This document shows, one piece after another, positions 42,054 through 51,984 of a stretch of 64,000 nucleotides of DNA; position 1 is the stretch's first letter; each line of letters starts with the position of its first letter. Source of the DNA: Myxococcales bacterium (GTDB lineage: Bacteria; Myxococcota_A; UBA796; GCA-2862545); the NCBI GenBank assembly GCA_019634415.1, contig JAHQVJ010000044.1, positions 1 through 64,000 of the forward strand, read 5' to 3'. The translations under genes were made by a program, and so were the position numbers. The notes below the pieces were generated by a model that had not been told where the DNA came from, made no database searches, and saw nothing but the letters and a program-made list of their open reading frames with translations.

Positions 42054-42344
42054 ATGACCTTCTTCGTCGACAAGGTGTACTACCTGCCGCATCGAGACCT
42101 GCTGGTACTGGCGGGCCGGCCTCAGGGGGATGCGGCGCAGCCCCCGCTTCCCGGGGGGCGCATCGATCTGCCCGAGGAGATCAAGGGACCGGGTTGGGTG
42201 CCCATCGCCGACGTCCAGACGGTCGCCTTCGAGGACGGCACGGACCGCCTGTGCGTGGTGCTCGACTACGAAGTCGTGGTGCCGACGCCCTTGATGGAGT
42301 TCCGCGATCTGGAGGGCCGCGCGCTCGAGGTGCGCCGACCCTGA
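42054..42344 (+). CDS. Small protein of unknown function
   Basis: A 96-residue soluble protein, beta-rich in appearance (VDKVYYLPHRDLLVLAGRPQ, WVPIADVQTVAFEDGTDRLC, VVLDYEVVVPTPLMEFRDLE). No motif is recognised. The composition and lack of Arg/Pro bias support a real gene. It stands alone between the divergent esterase-like gene and the convergent thioredoxin gene, whose stop lies one base after its own. Confidence 0.65.
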   Translation: MTFFVDKVYYLPHRDLLVLAGRPQGDAAQPPLPGGRIDLPEEIKGPGWVPIADVQTVAFEDGTDRLCVVLDYEVVVPTPLMEFRDLEGRALEVRRP

Positions 42345-42345
42345 T

Positions 42346-42672
42346 CTACAGGTGCGGGGAGACCAGGTTGCGCAGACCCTGCAGGCCGCCCTGTGCCCCG
42401 CGCTGGCGACCGACCTCCTGGCCCCCCTTCAGCACGATGAAGGTCGGCATCGAGCTGACCTTGAAGTTCATGGCCGTGCGCATGTTCTCGTGCACGTTCA
42501 TCTTGACGACCTTCAGCCGTCCGGCGTTCTCGTCGGCCAGTGTCTGCACGTGGGGCGCGATGGCGACGCACGGCGCACAGTTGGGACCCCAGAAGTCCAC
42601 CAGCACGGGAACGTCGGACTGGAGCACCTCGGTATCGAATGTGCTTTCGGTGAGCTCGGGTACGTCGGCCAT
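42346..42672 (-). CDS. Thioredoxin with atypical CAPC active site
   Basis: A 108-residue thioredoxin fold: VLVDFWGPNCAPCVAIAPHV carries the redox pair in CAPC rather than the canonical CGPC, with Trp displaced by GPN. The cis-Pro loop is SSMPTFIVLKGG and the VVKMNVHENMRTAMNFKV helix-strand is typical. There is no signal peptide, so it is a cytosolic disulfide reductase or a reductase-like partner. The ATG at 42672 has AGGAG about five bases upstream; the GTG-type start 18 bases earlier is less likely. Confidence 0.9.
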   Translation of the reverse strand: MADVPELTESTFDTEVLQSDVPVLVDFWGPNCAPCVAIAPHVQTLADENAGRLKVVKMNVHENMRTAMNFKVSSMPTFIVLKGGQEVGRQRGAQGGLQGLRNLVSPHL

Positions 42673-42759
42673 GGGGGCTCCTGCAGGCAAGATGTGAGGG
42701 CTGCGGATCTTAGTTCGGTCCGTCGCCGTCGCAAGTCTTCATACCGTCCGGGTGTGGCG

Positions 42760-43590
42760 ATGCCTCCTGGTTATGCTCCCGCCGTGGAGCGACTCCCCTA
42801 CATCCTCGTGCTCGTCGCCTGGGGCTTCATCTCGATGGGGCACCTGCTGCCGGATCTCATCGGCACGCGCATGCGCACCCATGTGCGAGCGGTGGCGTGG
42901 GTGGCGGTGAGCACGCACCTCGCCACGCTGATCGCCGGCCTGTTCCTCTCCGCGTGGCCCACGGGCTTCCCCGAGGCCCTAAGCGGCATGTCGTTGGGCG
43001 TGGGGATCGCGTACCTGTGGGTGGCTCGCCACCAGATGCGGGCGCTGGGCATGTTGCTGGCGCCGCTGTCGTTGGTGGTGCTGGGCACCTCGCTGGTGGT
43101 GCCCCATCGCAGCGTCGCAGCGCTGGCGGAGACCGGGTACTCGGCGTGGCTTCCGATCCACCTGGGCCTGGTGTTCGCCGGGATCGCCGGGTTCGCCTTG
43201 TCGTTCGTGGTGGGCGTGCTGTTCCTGTGGGCGCGGCGGCGCCTCAAGCAGAAGCGCTTCGGCGGAATGTCGCGGCTGCCCTCCCTCGAGGCCCTGGACC
43301 GCATCCAGTTCCGCGCCATGCTCTTCGGCTTCGTCTTCCTCACGCTGGGGATCGGGGCAGGGGGCGCGTGGGCGGCGGCCAGCCTGCAGGAGACCTTCGT
43401 GGTGGACCCCAAGGTCTGGTTCACCGTGCTGATCTGGGCCTGGTATGGCGCGGCCTTACAGGTGCGCCTGGTGGCGGGTCGGCGCGGCCGCTGGACCGCA
43501 CTGTTCTCCATCGTCGGCTTCGGCGGGCTGATCTTCAGCTTGGTGGGGCTGAACTTCTTGTTGGCCGGGTGGCACAGCTATGGCAGCTGA
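42760..43590 (+). CDS. CcsA/HemX-like cytochrome c assembly membrane protein
   Basis: A 276-residue protein with about eight membrane helices, such as LPYILVLVAWGFISMGHLLP, MLLAPLSLVVLGTSLVVPHR and GLVFAGIAGFALSFVVGVLF. A late block GAGGAWAAASLQETFVVDPK then VWFTVLIWAWY corresponds to the WGxxW...WDPKE(T/V)W haem-handling loop of CcsA-type proteins, but several Trp residues are replaced. Genes of this type (HemX) often sit directly before hemA, as here with an 11-base overlap; HemX can modulate HemA or assemble cytochrome c. The ATG at 42760 is chosen; GTG at 42754 is equally close to family length. Confidence 0.78.
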   Translation: MPPGYAPAVERLPYILVLVAWGFISMGHLLPDLIGTRMRTHVRAVAWVAVSTHLATLIAGLFLSAWPTGFPEALSGMSLGVGIAYLWVARHQMRALGMLLAPLSLVVLGTSLVVPHRSVAALAETGYSAWLPIHLGLVFAGIAGFALSFVVGVLFLWARRRLKQKRFGGMSRLPSLEALDRIQFRAMLFGFVFLTLGIGAGGAWAAASLQETFVVDPKVWFTVLIWAWYGAALQVRLVAGRRGRWTALFSIVGFGGLIFSLVGLNFLLAGWHSYGS

Positions 43591-44842
43591 GGGCGATCGG
43601 CTCCTGGCGGTGGGGTTGTCCCATCACACCGCTCCCGTGGAGGTGCGCGAGCGCCTGGCCATGGACGAGGACACCGTCAAGAGCATGCTCGGTAGGCTGC
43701 AGCGAGACGAGGTGGTGGAAGAGGCGCTCATGCTGTCCACCTGCAACCGCGTGGAGCTGTACGCCGTGCCTCGATCCGTGGACGGGCTGCGGGAGTTCTA
43801 CGGCTCCTTCCGCGGTCCGGCGGGCGAGCGGATCGACGACATGCTCTACTGGTACCGGGGCCGGGAGGCGGTGCGTCACTTGTTCCGCGTGGCGTCCTCG
43901 CTGGACTCCCTGGTCCTGGGAGAGCCCCAGATCCTCGGGCAGGTGAAGGAGGCGGTCCGAGTGGCGGGGGAGAGCTCCTCCCTGGGACGTGTGCTGCATC
44001 CCCTCACACAGCGCACGCTGTCCATCGCCAAGCGGGTTCGCAATCAGACCGACATCGGCAAGAGCCGGGTGGGGATCGGCAACGCCGGTGTGGATCTCGC
44101 GCTGCAGATCTTCGGTGGGCTCGAGGGCAAGCGCTGCATGCTCATCGGCGTGGGTGAGATGGGGCGGCAGGTGGCCGTGGCGCTGCTGTCGGCAGGGCTG
44201 GAGGAGCTGCTCGTCGCCAACCGCACCTTCGAGCGGTCCGTGCAGCTCGCGTCGGAGTTCGGCGGCACGCCCGTTCCCTACGAGCGGCTGCAGGACTACC
44301 TGCCTCGAGCCGACATCGTGCTGGCGGCCACCGGCGCCACCAAGCCCATCGTCACCGTGCCGATGGTCCGCACTGCCCTGCGCCATCGCCGCTACCGGAC
44401 CATCTTCCTGGTGGACCTCTCGGTTCCGCGCAACGTGGATCCGGGGGTGGACGAGCTGGAGGACGCCTACCTCTTCAACATCGACGACCTGTCGCGTGTC
44501 GTGGAGGAGGGGCGGGAGGCTCGGGCCCAGGCCGCAGCGGATGCCATGCAGATCGTCGAGGCCGAGGCCGATCGGTTCATCGCGTCGCTCCGGCAGATCG
44601 ACATCAACGACGATCTACGCCAGATGGCGGCCACTGCGGAGGCGCTGCGGCAGGCGGAGGTGGTGCGCTCCCGGAAGCTCGTGGCTGGCCTGGACGATGC
44701 CCAGCTGGCCTCGCTGGACGCGATGACGAAGGCGCTGGTGAAGAAGCTGCTGCATCGCTCCATGACCGCTGTGCGCACGGCGGCGAAGGAGGGCGATGTC
44801 GACAAGGTCCAGATCCTCCTCGAACCCTGGAAAGAGCCATGA
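43580..44842 (+). CDS. hemA: Glutamyl-tRNA reductase
   Basis: A 420-residue enzyme that reduces glutamyl-tRNA to glutamate-1-semialdehyde with NADPH, the first committed step of haem synthesis by the C5 route. The N-terminal signature GLSHHTAPVEVRERLA and the nucleophile Cys55 in MLSTCNRVELYA are intact. The NADPH domain has MLIGVGEMGRQVAVALLSAG and IFLVDLSVPRNVDPGV, and the C-terminal dimerisation helices run from about 315 to the end. The stop overlaps the hemC start by four bases (ATGA), so the two are translationally coupled. Confidence 0.97.
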   Translation: MAAEGDRLLAVGLSHHTAPVEVRERLAMDEDTVKSMLGRLQRDEVVEEALMLSTCNRVELYAVPRSVDGLREFYGSFRGPAGERIDDMLYWYRGREAVRHLFRVASSLDSLVLGEPQILGQVKEAVRVAGESSSLGRVLHPLTQRTLSIAKRVRNQTDIGKSRVGIGNAGVDLALQIFGGLEGKRCMLIGVGEMGRQVAVALLSAGLEELLVANRTFERSVQLASEFGGTPVPYERLQDYLPRADIVLAATGATKPIVTVPMVRTALRHRRYRTIFLVDLSVPRNVDPGVDELEDAYLFNIDDLSRVVEEGREARAQAAADAMQIVEAEADRFIASLRQIDINDDLRQMAATAEALRQAEVVRSRKLVAGLDDAQLASLDAMTKALVKKLLHRSMTAVRTAAKEGDVDKVQILLEPWKEP

Positions 44843-45720
44843 CCACAGGCACGCTGAAGCTGGGCACCCGCGGAAGCCAGCTCGCCATGACCCAGTCGGG
44901 CATCGTCGCCGAGTCGCTGACCGCCGCGACCGGCGTCGCCGTGGAGCTGGTGGTGATCAAGACCACCGGCGACCGCGTCACGGACAGGCCGCTGCAGCAG
45001 GTGGGCGGCAAGGGCCTGTTCACGAAGGAGATCGAGGACGCGCTGCTGGCGGGTGACGTCGACTTCGCCGTGCACTCCATGAAGGACATGCCCACCGACG
45101 CACCCGAGGGCTTGATCATCGCGGCCGTTCCCGAGCGGGTGGATCCGCGTGATGCGCTGGTGGGCGCACGGCTGCAGGACCTCGCAGCGGGTGCGGTGGT
45201 GGGGACGGGCTCGGTGCGCCGCGCCCTGCAGCTGCGCGATCTGCGTCCGGATCTGGAGATCCGCGGGATCCGCGGCAACGTGGACACCCGCATCGCCAAG
45301 CAGCGGGCTGGAGACTACGACGCCATCTTGCTGGCCATGGCCGGGCTGACCCGGCTGGGGCGCGCGGGCGACGTGTCGGAGGCGCTCGAGCCCGAGCAGA
45401 TGATCCCCGCGGTGGGGCAGGGGGCCCTCGCCATTCAGTGCCGCGGGGGCGACGCGCGGGTGATCGAGCTGCTGGAGTCCATCCACCACGAGCGCACGGG
45501 GCTGTGCGTGCAGGCCGAGCGGGCCTTCTTGGCGGCGGTGAGCGGTGGCTGCAGCGCGCCCGCTGCGTGCTACGCGCAGTTCGACGATGGCATGGTGCAC
45601 GCCGACGGAGTGTGGGCGGCCGACGAAGACGGGGAGCCGAAGCGGATGAGGCTGCAGGCCGATCCGCTGCACGTGCACGCCATGGGCACGGAGCTGGCCA
45701 CGCGCCTCATGACGCCCTGA
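44839..45720 (+). CDS. hemC: Porphobilinogen deaminase (hydroxymethylbilane synthase)
   Basis: A 293-residue enzyme that joins four porphobilinogens into hydroxymethylbilane. Seen are LGTRGSQLAMTQSG, the catalytic Asp region HSMKDMPTDAP, the Arg-rich binding block GTGSVRRALQLRDLRPDL, then GNVDTRIAK, and the dipyrromethane cofactor Cys238 in SGGCSAPAAC. Length is slightly short (usual about 310) but the core is complete. The end overlaps the convergent hemD gene by 14 bases. Confidence 0.97.
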   Translation: MTTGTLKLGTRGSQLAMTQSGIVAESLTAATGVAVELVVIKTTGDRVTDRPLQQVGGKGLFTKEIEDALLAGDVDFAVHSMKDMPTDAPEGLIIAAVPERVDPRDALVGARLQDLAAGAVVGTGSVRRALQLRDLRPDLEIRGIRGNVDTRIAKQRAGDYDAILLAMAGLTRLGRAGDVSEALEPEQMIPAVGQGALAIQCRGGDARVIELLESIHHERTGLCVQAERAFLAAVSGGCSAPAACYAQFDDGMVHADGVWAADEDGEPKRMRLQADPLHVHAMGTELATRLMTP

Positions 45721-46446
45721 CGGTTCGCTCCAGCGCGTCCAGCAGTCCCGCCACAGAGTGCGGATCCGCCACCGCATCCACCCGCAGCCCCTCGGCGTGG
45801 GCCGCTCGCGCCGTGGAGGGTCCGATGCACACGACCTGTCCGAGATCGGAACGATCTGCCGTCGGGACCGCCGCGGCCAGCCGACGCGCAGCCGACGCGG
45901 ACAGCAGCGTGGTGGCCCGCACAGGGAGCTCCCTTAGGAGGCGCCGCGCGTGTCCTGGCGGTGCGACGTTGTCGTAGGCCACCACATCCAGGACCTCGGC
46001 GCCCGCCTGGCGCAGCGACGTCGTGGTGGCTGGACTGGCCAGGTCTGCGCGCGGGTAGACGATGCGGAGCCCGGTGACGTCTCCCAGGGCGCGCACCAGA
46101 TCGGCGGCGGTGGCGCGCTCGGGCACCAGATCCACCCGCATCCCGAGCTGCTTGAGGCGATGGGCCGTGGTCTGTCCCACGGCCGCCCAGCGAGCTGTGG
46201 TCCACGCTCCGGGCGCCGCGGTGGCCAGGATCTGGGCGGCCGTGCCACTGGTCACGATCACCCAGCTCGCCTCGGGGTGGGTGGAGGCGGCCTCCATCAC
46301 GGCGTCCACGTGCCAGTGTCGCTCGAGGAGCGGCACCACCACGGGCACGTAGCCCGAGCGGCTGAGCGCACTGGCCAACGATGGAGCGTCCTCCGCTGGG
46401 CGCGTCACCAGCACCCGGGGCGCGTGACCCAGATCGAAGGTGTAGC

Positions 46447-46447
<1 letters not shown>
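45707..46447 (-). CDS. hemD: Uroporphyrinogen-III synthase
   Basis: An approximately 247-residue HemD protein (GTG start at 46450) that cyclises hydroxymethylbilane with ring D inversion. The two-domain layout appears in VLVTRPAEDAPSLASALSRS, WVIVTSGTAAQILATAAPGA, WAAVGQTTAHRLKQLGMRVD, LRIVYPRADLASPATTTSLR and VVCIGPSTARAAHAEGLRVD, which contain the weakly conserved Ser/Thr and Tyr residues of the cleft. Sequence conservation in this family is low, but the position beside hemC supports the call. It runs opposite to hemA-hemC and its GTG overlaps the stop of the acyl-CoA dehydrogenase gene by four bases, so it is translated from that operon. Confidence 0.88.
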
Positions 46448-47598
<1,151 letters not shown>

Positions 47599-47691
47599 GC
47601 GTCTCGCCCCCACACAGCGCCGTAACTAACACCGGCGGACTCTTGCGGGACCCATGACAGGATATGGACCGAGCCCGCTGTGATGGGAGGG

Positions 47692-50343
47692 ATGGTGCCC
47701 AAAAAGCTGTTTCTGGTGGACGGGAGCAACCACGCGTTCCGCGTGCAGTACGCCCTTCCGCCCCAGCACGCCTCGGACGGGTTTCCGACCCGCGTACTGT
47801 ACGGGTTCACCCTTCTTTTCCAGAAGATGATGAACGCCTATCGGCCCGACTACTGCGTCGTGAGCTTCGACTCGGGCAAGTCGTTCCGACACGACACCTA
47901 CGCGGACTACAAGGGTCACCGGCCCGACATGCCCGAGGACATGAAGCGGCAGTGGGAGTGGCTGCCGAAGCTGGTGGAGGGGTTCGGCTACCCGTGCATC
48001 CAGGCCCCCGGCTTCGAGGCGGACGACGTGCTCGGCTCGCTGGCGGTGCAGCTGGCCTCGGACGAGGTCGACGTCTACATCGTCAGCTCCGACAAGGACT
48101 TCGCGCAGCTGATGTCGCCGAACATCCACCTGCTGGACGAGGGCAAGGCGGGCAAGATCTTTCGGGTGGCGGACATTCCGTCGAAGTTCAAGCTCGGCGA
48201 GGGGGTGGAGCTGCCTCCCGAGCGCGTGCTCGATCTGCTGGCGCTGTCCGGAGACACCACCGACAACATCCCCGGCGTCCCGGGCATCGGAGACAAGACC
48301 GCCGCGAAGCTGATCGGACAGCACGGGGACCTGGAGTCGATCCTCTCGGCTGCCGCGGAGGGCAAGATCAAGGGCAAGCGGGGGCAGAACCTCGTGGAGC
48401 ACGCCGACGCGGCTCGTCTCTCCCGTGAGCTGGCCCAGATCAAGACGGATCTCGACCTCGGGGTGACCGTGGCGGACCTGGCGCCCAAGGGGGTGCAGGA
48501 GGCGCCTCTGCGGCGCATGTTCGACGACTGGGAGTTCATGGAGGTCGCGAACAAGCTGCTGCCGCATCGCGTCGCGGTGGACAAGTCCGTGTACGTGGGC
48601 GTGGCGGATCCCGATGGGCTGCAGGCCTTGCTGGGTAGGCTGCGGTCGGCGGGTCGTTTCGGCGTGTCGCTGCGCACCACCGACACCAAGCCGGAGAGCG
48701 CCGTGCTGCTCGGCGTCGGGTTCGCCACCGCCGACGAGGTGTCGTACGTGCCGCTGGTGCCGCGTGGAGACGTCCAGCTCGACGTGGAGAAGGCCACCGA
48801 GCAGGTGCTGGAGTTGCTCGCGGATCCCACCCTGCAGAAGGTGGGCTTCGACCTCAAGCGGCAGCTGCGGATCTGTCGACGACTCGGACACGATCTACCT
48901 GGCGTCACCGGCGACATCGAGCTGCTCGACTACGTGCTGGTGGCCCACCGTCGCACCCACGGCCTCAAGGAGATCGCCAAGCGTCACCTCGGCCACAACC
49001 TCGCCTACGCTCCGTCGTCGGAGCCCCTCATGTTGTCGGACGTGGTGGACTTCGCCGCTGAGCCCGCTCACCTCGCGCTGCTGCTCGAGGAGAGGCTCGA
49101 CCGGCGCCTCGACGAGGGTACGCGCCGCGTCTACGAGGAGATCGAGCTGCCGCTCCTGCCCGTGCTCGCCGACATGGAACAGACGGGCATCGTGCTCGAT
49201 CTGCAGGTGATGGACGAGATCATCGCCGATATCGGCGGCCGCGTGCTGGAGGCGGAGAAGCACTGCCACGAGGTGCTCGGGCGCCCCTTCAAGGTGGGCT
49301 CCCCCAAGGAGGTCCAGGAGATCTTGTTCGACGAGCTCGAGCTGCCGAAGATCAAGCGCACGAAGACCGGCTACTCCACGGACGCCTCGGTGCTGGAGAA
49401 GCTGTCGGATCAGCACCCGCTCCCGCAGGCGATCCTGGACTGGCGGTCGCTACAGAAGCTCGAGAGCACCTACCTTCGAACGCTTCCTGGCTTCGTAGCT
49501 GGCGATGGTCGCATCCACACCACGTTCAACCAGGCCGTGGCCGCCACCGGCCGACTGTCGTCACAGGATCCGAACCTGCAGAACATCCCCGTTCGCACCT
49601 TCGAGGGACGGCGGATCCGGGACGGCTTCGTGGCAGGGGAGGGCTACGTCCTCATGAGCGCGGACTACAGCCAGGTGGAGCTTCGGGTGTTGGCTCACTT
49701 CTGTGGCTCGGGTGCTCTGGTGGACTCCTTCAACAACGGCGAAGACATCCATCGACGCACCGCATCCGAGGTGTTCGACGTGGCCATGGACGAGGTGACG
49801 GCCAGCCAGCGGACCGCGGCCAAGGCCATCAACTTCGGCTTGATGTACGGCATGAGCGCCTTCCGACTGGGGCGCGATCTGGACATCGCTCGCGAGGACG
49901 CGCAGCAGTACATGGACGACTACTTCGGCCGGATCCCGCAGGTGTCGGCCTGGATCGACGCCACGAAGGAAGCGTGTCGCAAGCAGGGCTTCGTGCAGAC
50001 CCTGTTCGGGCGTCGTCGTCTGATCCCGGAGATCTACAGCAAGGACTTCACGGAGCGCATGGCCGGCGAGCGTGAGGCGGTGAACACGGTGGTGCAGGGC
50101 ACGGCGGCCGACCTGATCAAGATCGCCATGATCCGGGTGCATGCGGCCCTGAAGGCCAGCGGGTCGGGCGCGAGGCTGCTGCTGCAGGTCCACGACGAGC
50201 TGTTGTTGGAGGTTCCCGAGGACCAGATCGAGGTCACGCGCGAGCTGCTGGTCACCGAGATGATGGGGGTGGCAGAGCTCGCGGTGCCCTTGGAGGTGGA
50301 CGTGGGCCACGGTCACAACTGGAACCAAGCCCACCTGGGATAA
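47692..50343 (+). CDS. polA: DNA polymerase I with degenerate 3-prime to 5-prime exonuclease site
   Basis: An 883-residue family A polymerase. The 5-prime nuclease domain is intact (FLVDGSNHAFR, SFDSGKSFRHDTYADYKGHR, EADDVLGS, SSDKDFAQL, GDTTDNIPGVPGIGDKTA). The polymerase domain has SADYSQVELRVLAHF (motif A), AKAINFGLMYGMSA (motif B) and LQVHDELLLEVP (motif C). Between them the proofreading domain has lost its metal residues: DTET is replaced by SLRTT, NLKYD by DLKRQ, and the YxxxD motif by FAAEPAH. It should therefore lack proofreading, as in Thermus aquaticus. A GGGAGG ribosome binding site overlaps several starts; GTG at 47695 is also plausible. Confidence 0.95.
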   Translation: MVPKKLFLVDGSNHAFRVQYALPPQHASDGFPTRVLYGFTLLFQKMMNAYRPDYCVVSFDSGKSFRHDTYADYKGHRPDMPEDMKRQWEWLPKLVEGFGYPCIQAPGFEADDVLGSLAVQLASDEVDVYIVSSDKDFAQLMSPNIHLLDEGKAGKIFRVADIPSKFKLGEGVELPPERVLDLLALSGDTTDNIPGVPGIGDKTAAKLIGQHGDLESILSAAAEGKIKGKRGQNLVEHADAARLSRELAQIKTDLDLGVTVADLAPKGVQEAPLRRMFDDWEFMEVANKLLPHRVAVDKSVYVGVADPDGLQALLGRLRSAGRFGVSLRTTDTKPESAVLLGVGFATADEVSYVPLVPRGDVQLDVEKATEQVLELLADPTLQKVGFDLKRQLRICRRLGHDLPGVTGDIELLDYVLVAHRRTHGLKEIAKRHLGHNLAYAPSSEPLMLSDVVDFAAEPAHLALLLEERLDRRLDEGTRRVYEEIELPLLPVLADMEQTGIVLDLQVMDEIIADIGGRVLEAEKHCHEVLGRPFKVGSPKEVQEILFDELELPKIKRTKTGYSTDASVLEKLSDQHPLPQAILDWRSLQKLESTYLRTLPGFVAGDGRIHTTFNQAVAATGRLSSQDPNLQNIPVRTFEGRRIRDGFVAGEGYVLMSADYSQVELRVLAHFCGSGALVDSFNNGEDIHRRTASEVFDVAMDEVTASQRTAAKAINFGLMYGMSAFRLGRDLDIAREDAQQYMDDYFGRIPQVSAWIDATKEACRKQGFVQTLFGRRRLIPEIYSKDFTERMAGEREAVNTVVQGTAADLIKIAMIRVHAALKASGSGARLLLQVHDELLLEVPEDQIEVTRELLVTEMMGVAELAVPLEVDVGHGHNWNQAHLG

Positions 50344-50407
50344 TTGTCTGCAGGATCGAATACGAGACGCGGGCACATCGTCCAGCTCGCTGCAGGAGAC
50401 CGTCTCT

Positions 50408-51028
50408 ATGTCTGCCATCAGTGCTCAAGACCGTGTGGCCAGCCGCGAAGAGGACGTGGAGATGCTCCGCGCCGTGCTGCAGGGCGATGGCACGGCCTAC
50501 CGGGGACTCGTGGAGAAGTACCAGAACCGGGTCTACTCCATGGTGTACGGCATGCTCCGCAACCGGGAGGACGCTCGAGACGTCACGCAGGAGGCCTTCG
50601 TCAAGGCCTACCGCAACCTCGAGTCCTTCCGACTCGAGGCGAGCTTCTACACCTGGCTCTACCGAATCGCCATGAACCTGGCGATCGATCTCACACGCAA
50701 GCGCAAGCGTCGAGAGAACGCTGGCTTCGACGAGGAGATCGCCACACGCGACGAGGACGGTGGGATCGCAGAGGTACACCAGAGTGACAGTCCGAGCCGG
50801 GCGCTGGAGCGCAAGCAGCTGTTCCAGCAGATCATGACGGCCATGGAAGGATTGCCCGATGATCAGCGGCAAGTCATCCTCCTGCGAGAGATGGAGGGGC
50901 TGTCCTACAAGGAGATCGCGGAGGTCATGGAGATCCCGGAGGGAACTGTGATGTCGCGGTTGTTCTATGCGCGGAAGAAGTTGCAGAAGCTGTTGTCGGA
51001 CGATGGCCCCACCACGCAGAGTGAATGA
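50408..51028 (+). CDS. ECF-type RNA polymerase sigma factor
   Basis: A 206-residue extracytoplasmic-function sigma factor. Region 2 contains YQNRVYSMVYGMLRNREDAR then DVTQEAFVKAYRNLESFR (2.2) and FYTWLYRIAMNLAIDLTRKR (2.3-2.4). Region 4 has LPDDQRQVILLREMEGLSYK and the helix-turn-helix EIAEVMEIPEGTVMSRLFYA. The pattern is RpoE/SigW-like. AGGAG lies upstream of the ATG. The next gene starts about 40 bases after its stop (or overlaps it by ATGA if the first ATG is used) and encodes a single-pass membrane protein, the usual place for an anti-sigma factor. Confidence 0.95.
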   Translation: MSAISAQDRVASREEDVEMLRAVLQGDGTAYRGLVEKYQNRVYSMVYGMLRNREDARDVTQEAFVKAYRNLESFRLEASFYTWLYRIAMNLAIDLTRKRKRRENAGFDEEIATRDEDGGIAEVHQSDSPSRALERKQLFQQIMTAMEGLPDDQRQVILLREMEGLSYKEIAEVMEIPEGTVMSRLFYARKKLQKLLSDDGPTTQSE

Positions 51029-51069
51029 ATGTTTGGCGCCCTCGGGCGTCACTCGACTGGAGCGAGACG

Positions 51070-51984
51070 ATGTCAGGCAACCTCGAAATGCTGTTGCGTC
51101 GGATCCGGGACGGGCAGGCCACCTCCGAGGAGGTGAGTGCTGCTCGAGCCCTGGTACGCGCAGATGCTCGGCTGCCAGAGGAGCTTTCGTCGGTGGTGCT
51201 GCTCGACGAGCAGGAAGCCCCGTCGGACGCAGCGGGACTCTTGTCGGTGCTGGGTGCGGACGACCTCGGGGCGTTGCTCGCCCAGGCCGTCCGCGAGGAG
51301 GCAGACGTGGAGCATTCGGCACTCGATCTGGCGAGCCAGGAGCAGGATGACGGCTGGCGGGTCATCGCTGACGTGCTTCGGGAGCATCTGCGCGCCGAAG
51401 CTGGTGCGGTGGACGTCTCCGAGGGCGTGCTGCGCCGACTGTCCATCGCTGGCTGGCCGTGGGGTCCCGTGGTGGCCGAGGCGGTGCGCGCGGAAGCCGG
51501 TGAGGTGGACGTCAGTGCCGAGGTACTGCGGGAGGTGGGATTCCGCCTCGTGCCGGTCGCCGAGGCGGTTCGTGCCGAGTGCGGGATGGTGTCGCTGTCG
51601 AGCGACGTGGCCGGCGCACTCGAGCTGGAGCATGGGGTTCCCGTGGCCGAGGCCGTGCGTGCCTATGCGGGATCGGTGGACGTGGTGGACGCGGTGATGG
51701 ATCGCGTGATGCCTGCGAGGCCGTCGTCGGTGGTGGTGGACGAGCCGCGACCGGTGTTGGCCAACAACCGACGCTTCTGGGGGGCCACCGCGGTGGCTCT
51801 CGCAGCGGCGGCGTTGGCGATGGTGGTGGGGTTGCCCCTGGGGGGCCCTGGCCAGCAGAACATGCTGTTCGCCCATGCGGGTGAGGTCGTGGTGGAAGAC
51901 TTGAGCTTCGGCCAGGACGTGCAGGTGTTGCAGACGGAGGGAGACGAAGGCGCCGTCATCCTCTGGCTAGACGAGGAGGCGTGA
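51070..51984 (+). CDS. Single-pass membrane protein with four internal repeats, probable anti-sigma factor
   Basis: A 304-residue protein. Residues about 95-215 hold four copies of a repeat of about 28-30 residues with the core VAEAVRAEAGEVDVSAEVL: in order VIADVLREHLRAEAGAVDVS, VVAEAVRAEAGEVDVSAEVL, VAEAVRAECGMVSLSSDV and VAEAVRAYAGSVDVVDAVMD. A membrane helix (FWGATAVALAAAALAMVVGL) is near 238, and about 45 residues follow outside. No zinc-finger (HxxxCxxC) anti-sigma motif is present. Position and topology suggest a regulator of the upstream ECF factor. The ATG at 51070 has GGAG seven bases upstream; the ATG at 51025 overlaps the sigma stop. Confidence 0.8.
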   Translation: MSGNLEMLLRRIRDGQATSEEVSAARALVRADARLPEELSSVVLLDEQEAPSDAAGLLSVLGADDLGALLAQAVREEADVEHSALDLASQEQDDGWRVIADVLREHLRAEAGAVDVSEGVLRRLSIAGWPWGPVVAEAVRAEAGEVDVSAEVLREVGFRLVPVAEAVRAECGMVSLSSDVAGALELEHGVPVAEAVRAYAGSVDVVDAVMDRVMPARPSSVVVDEPRPVLANNRRFWGATAVALAAAALAMVVGLPLGGPGQQNMLFAHAGEVVVEDLSFGQDVQVLQTEGDEGAVILWLDEEA

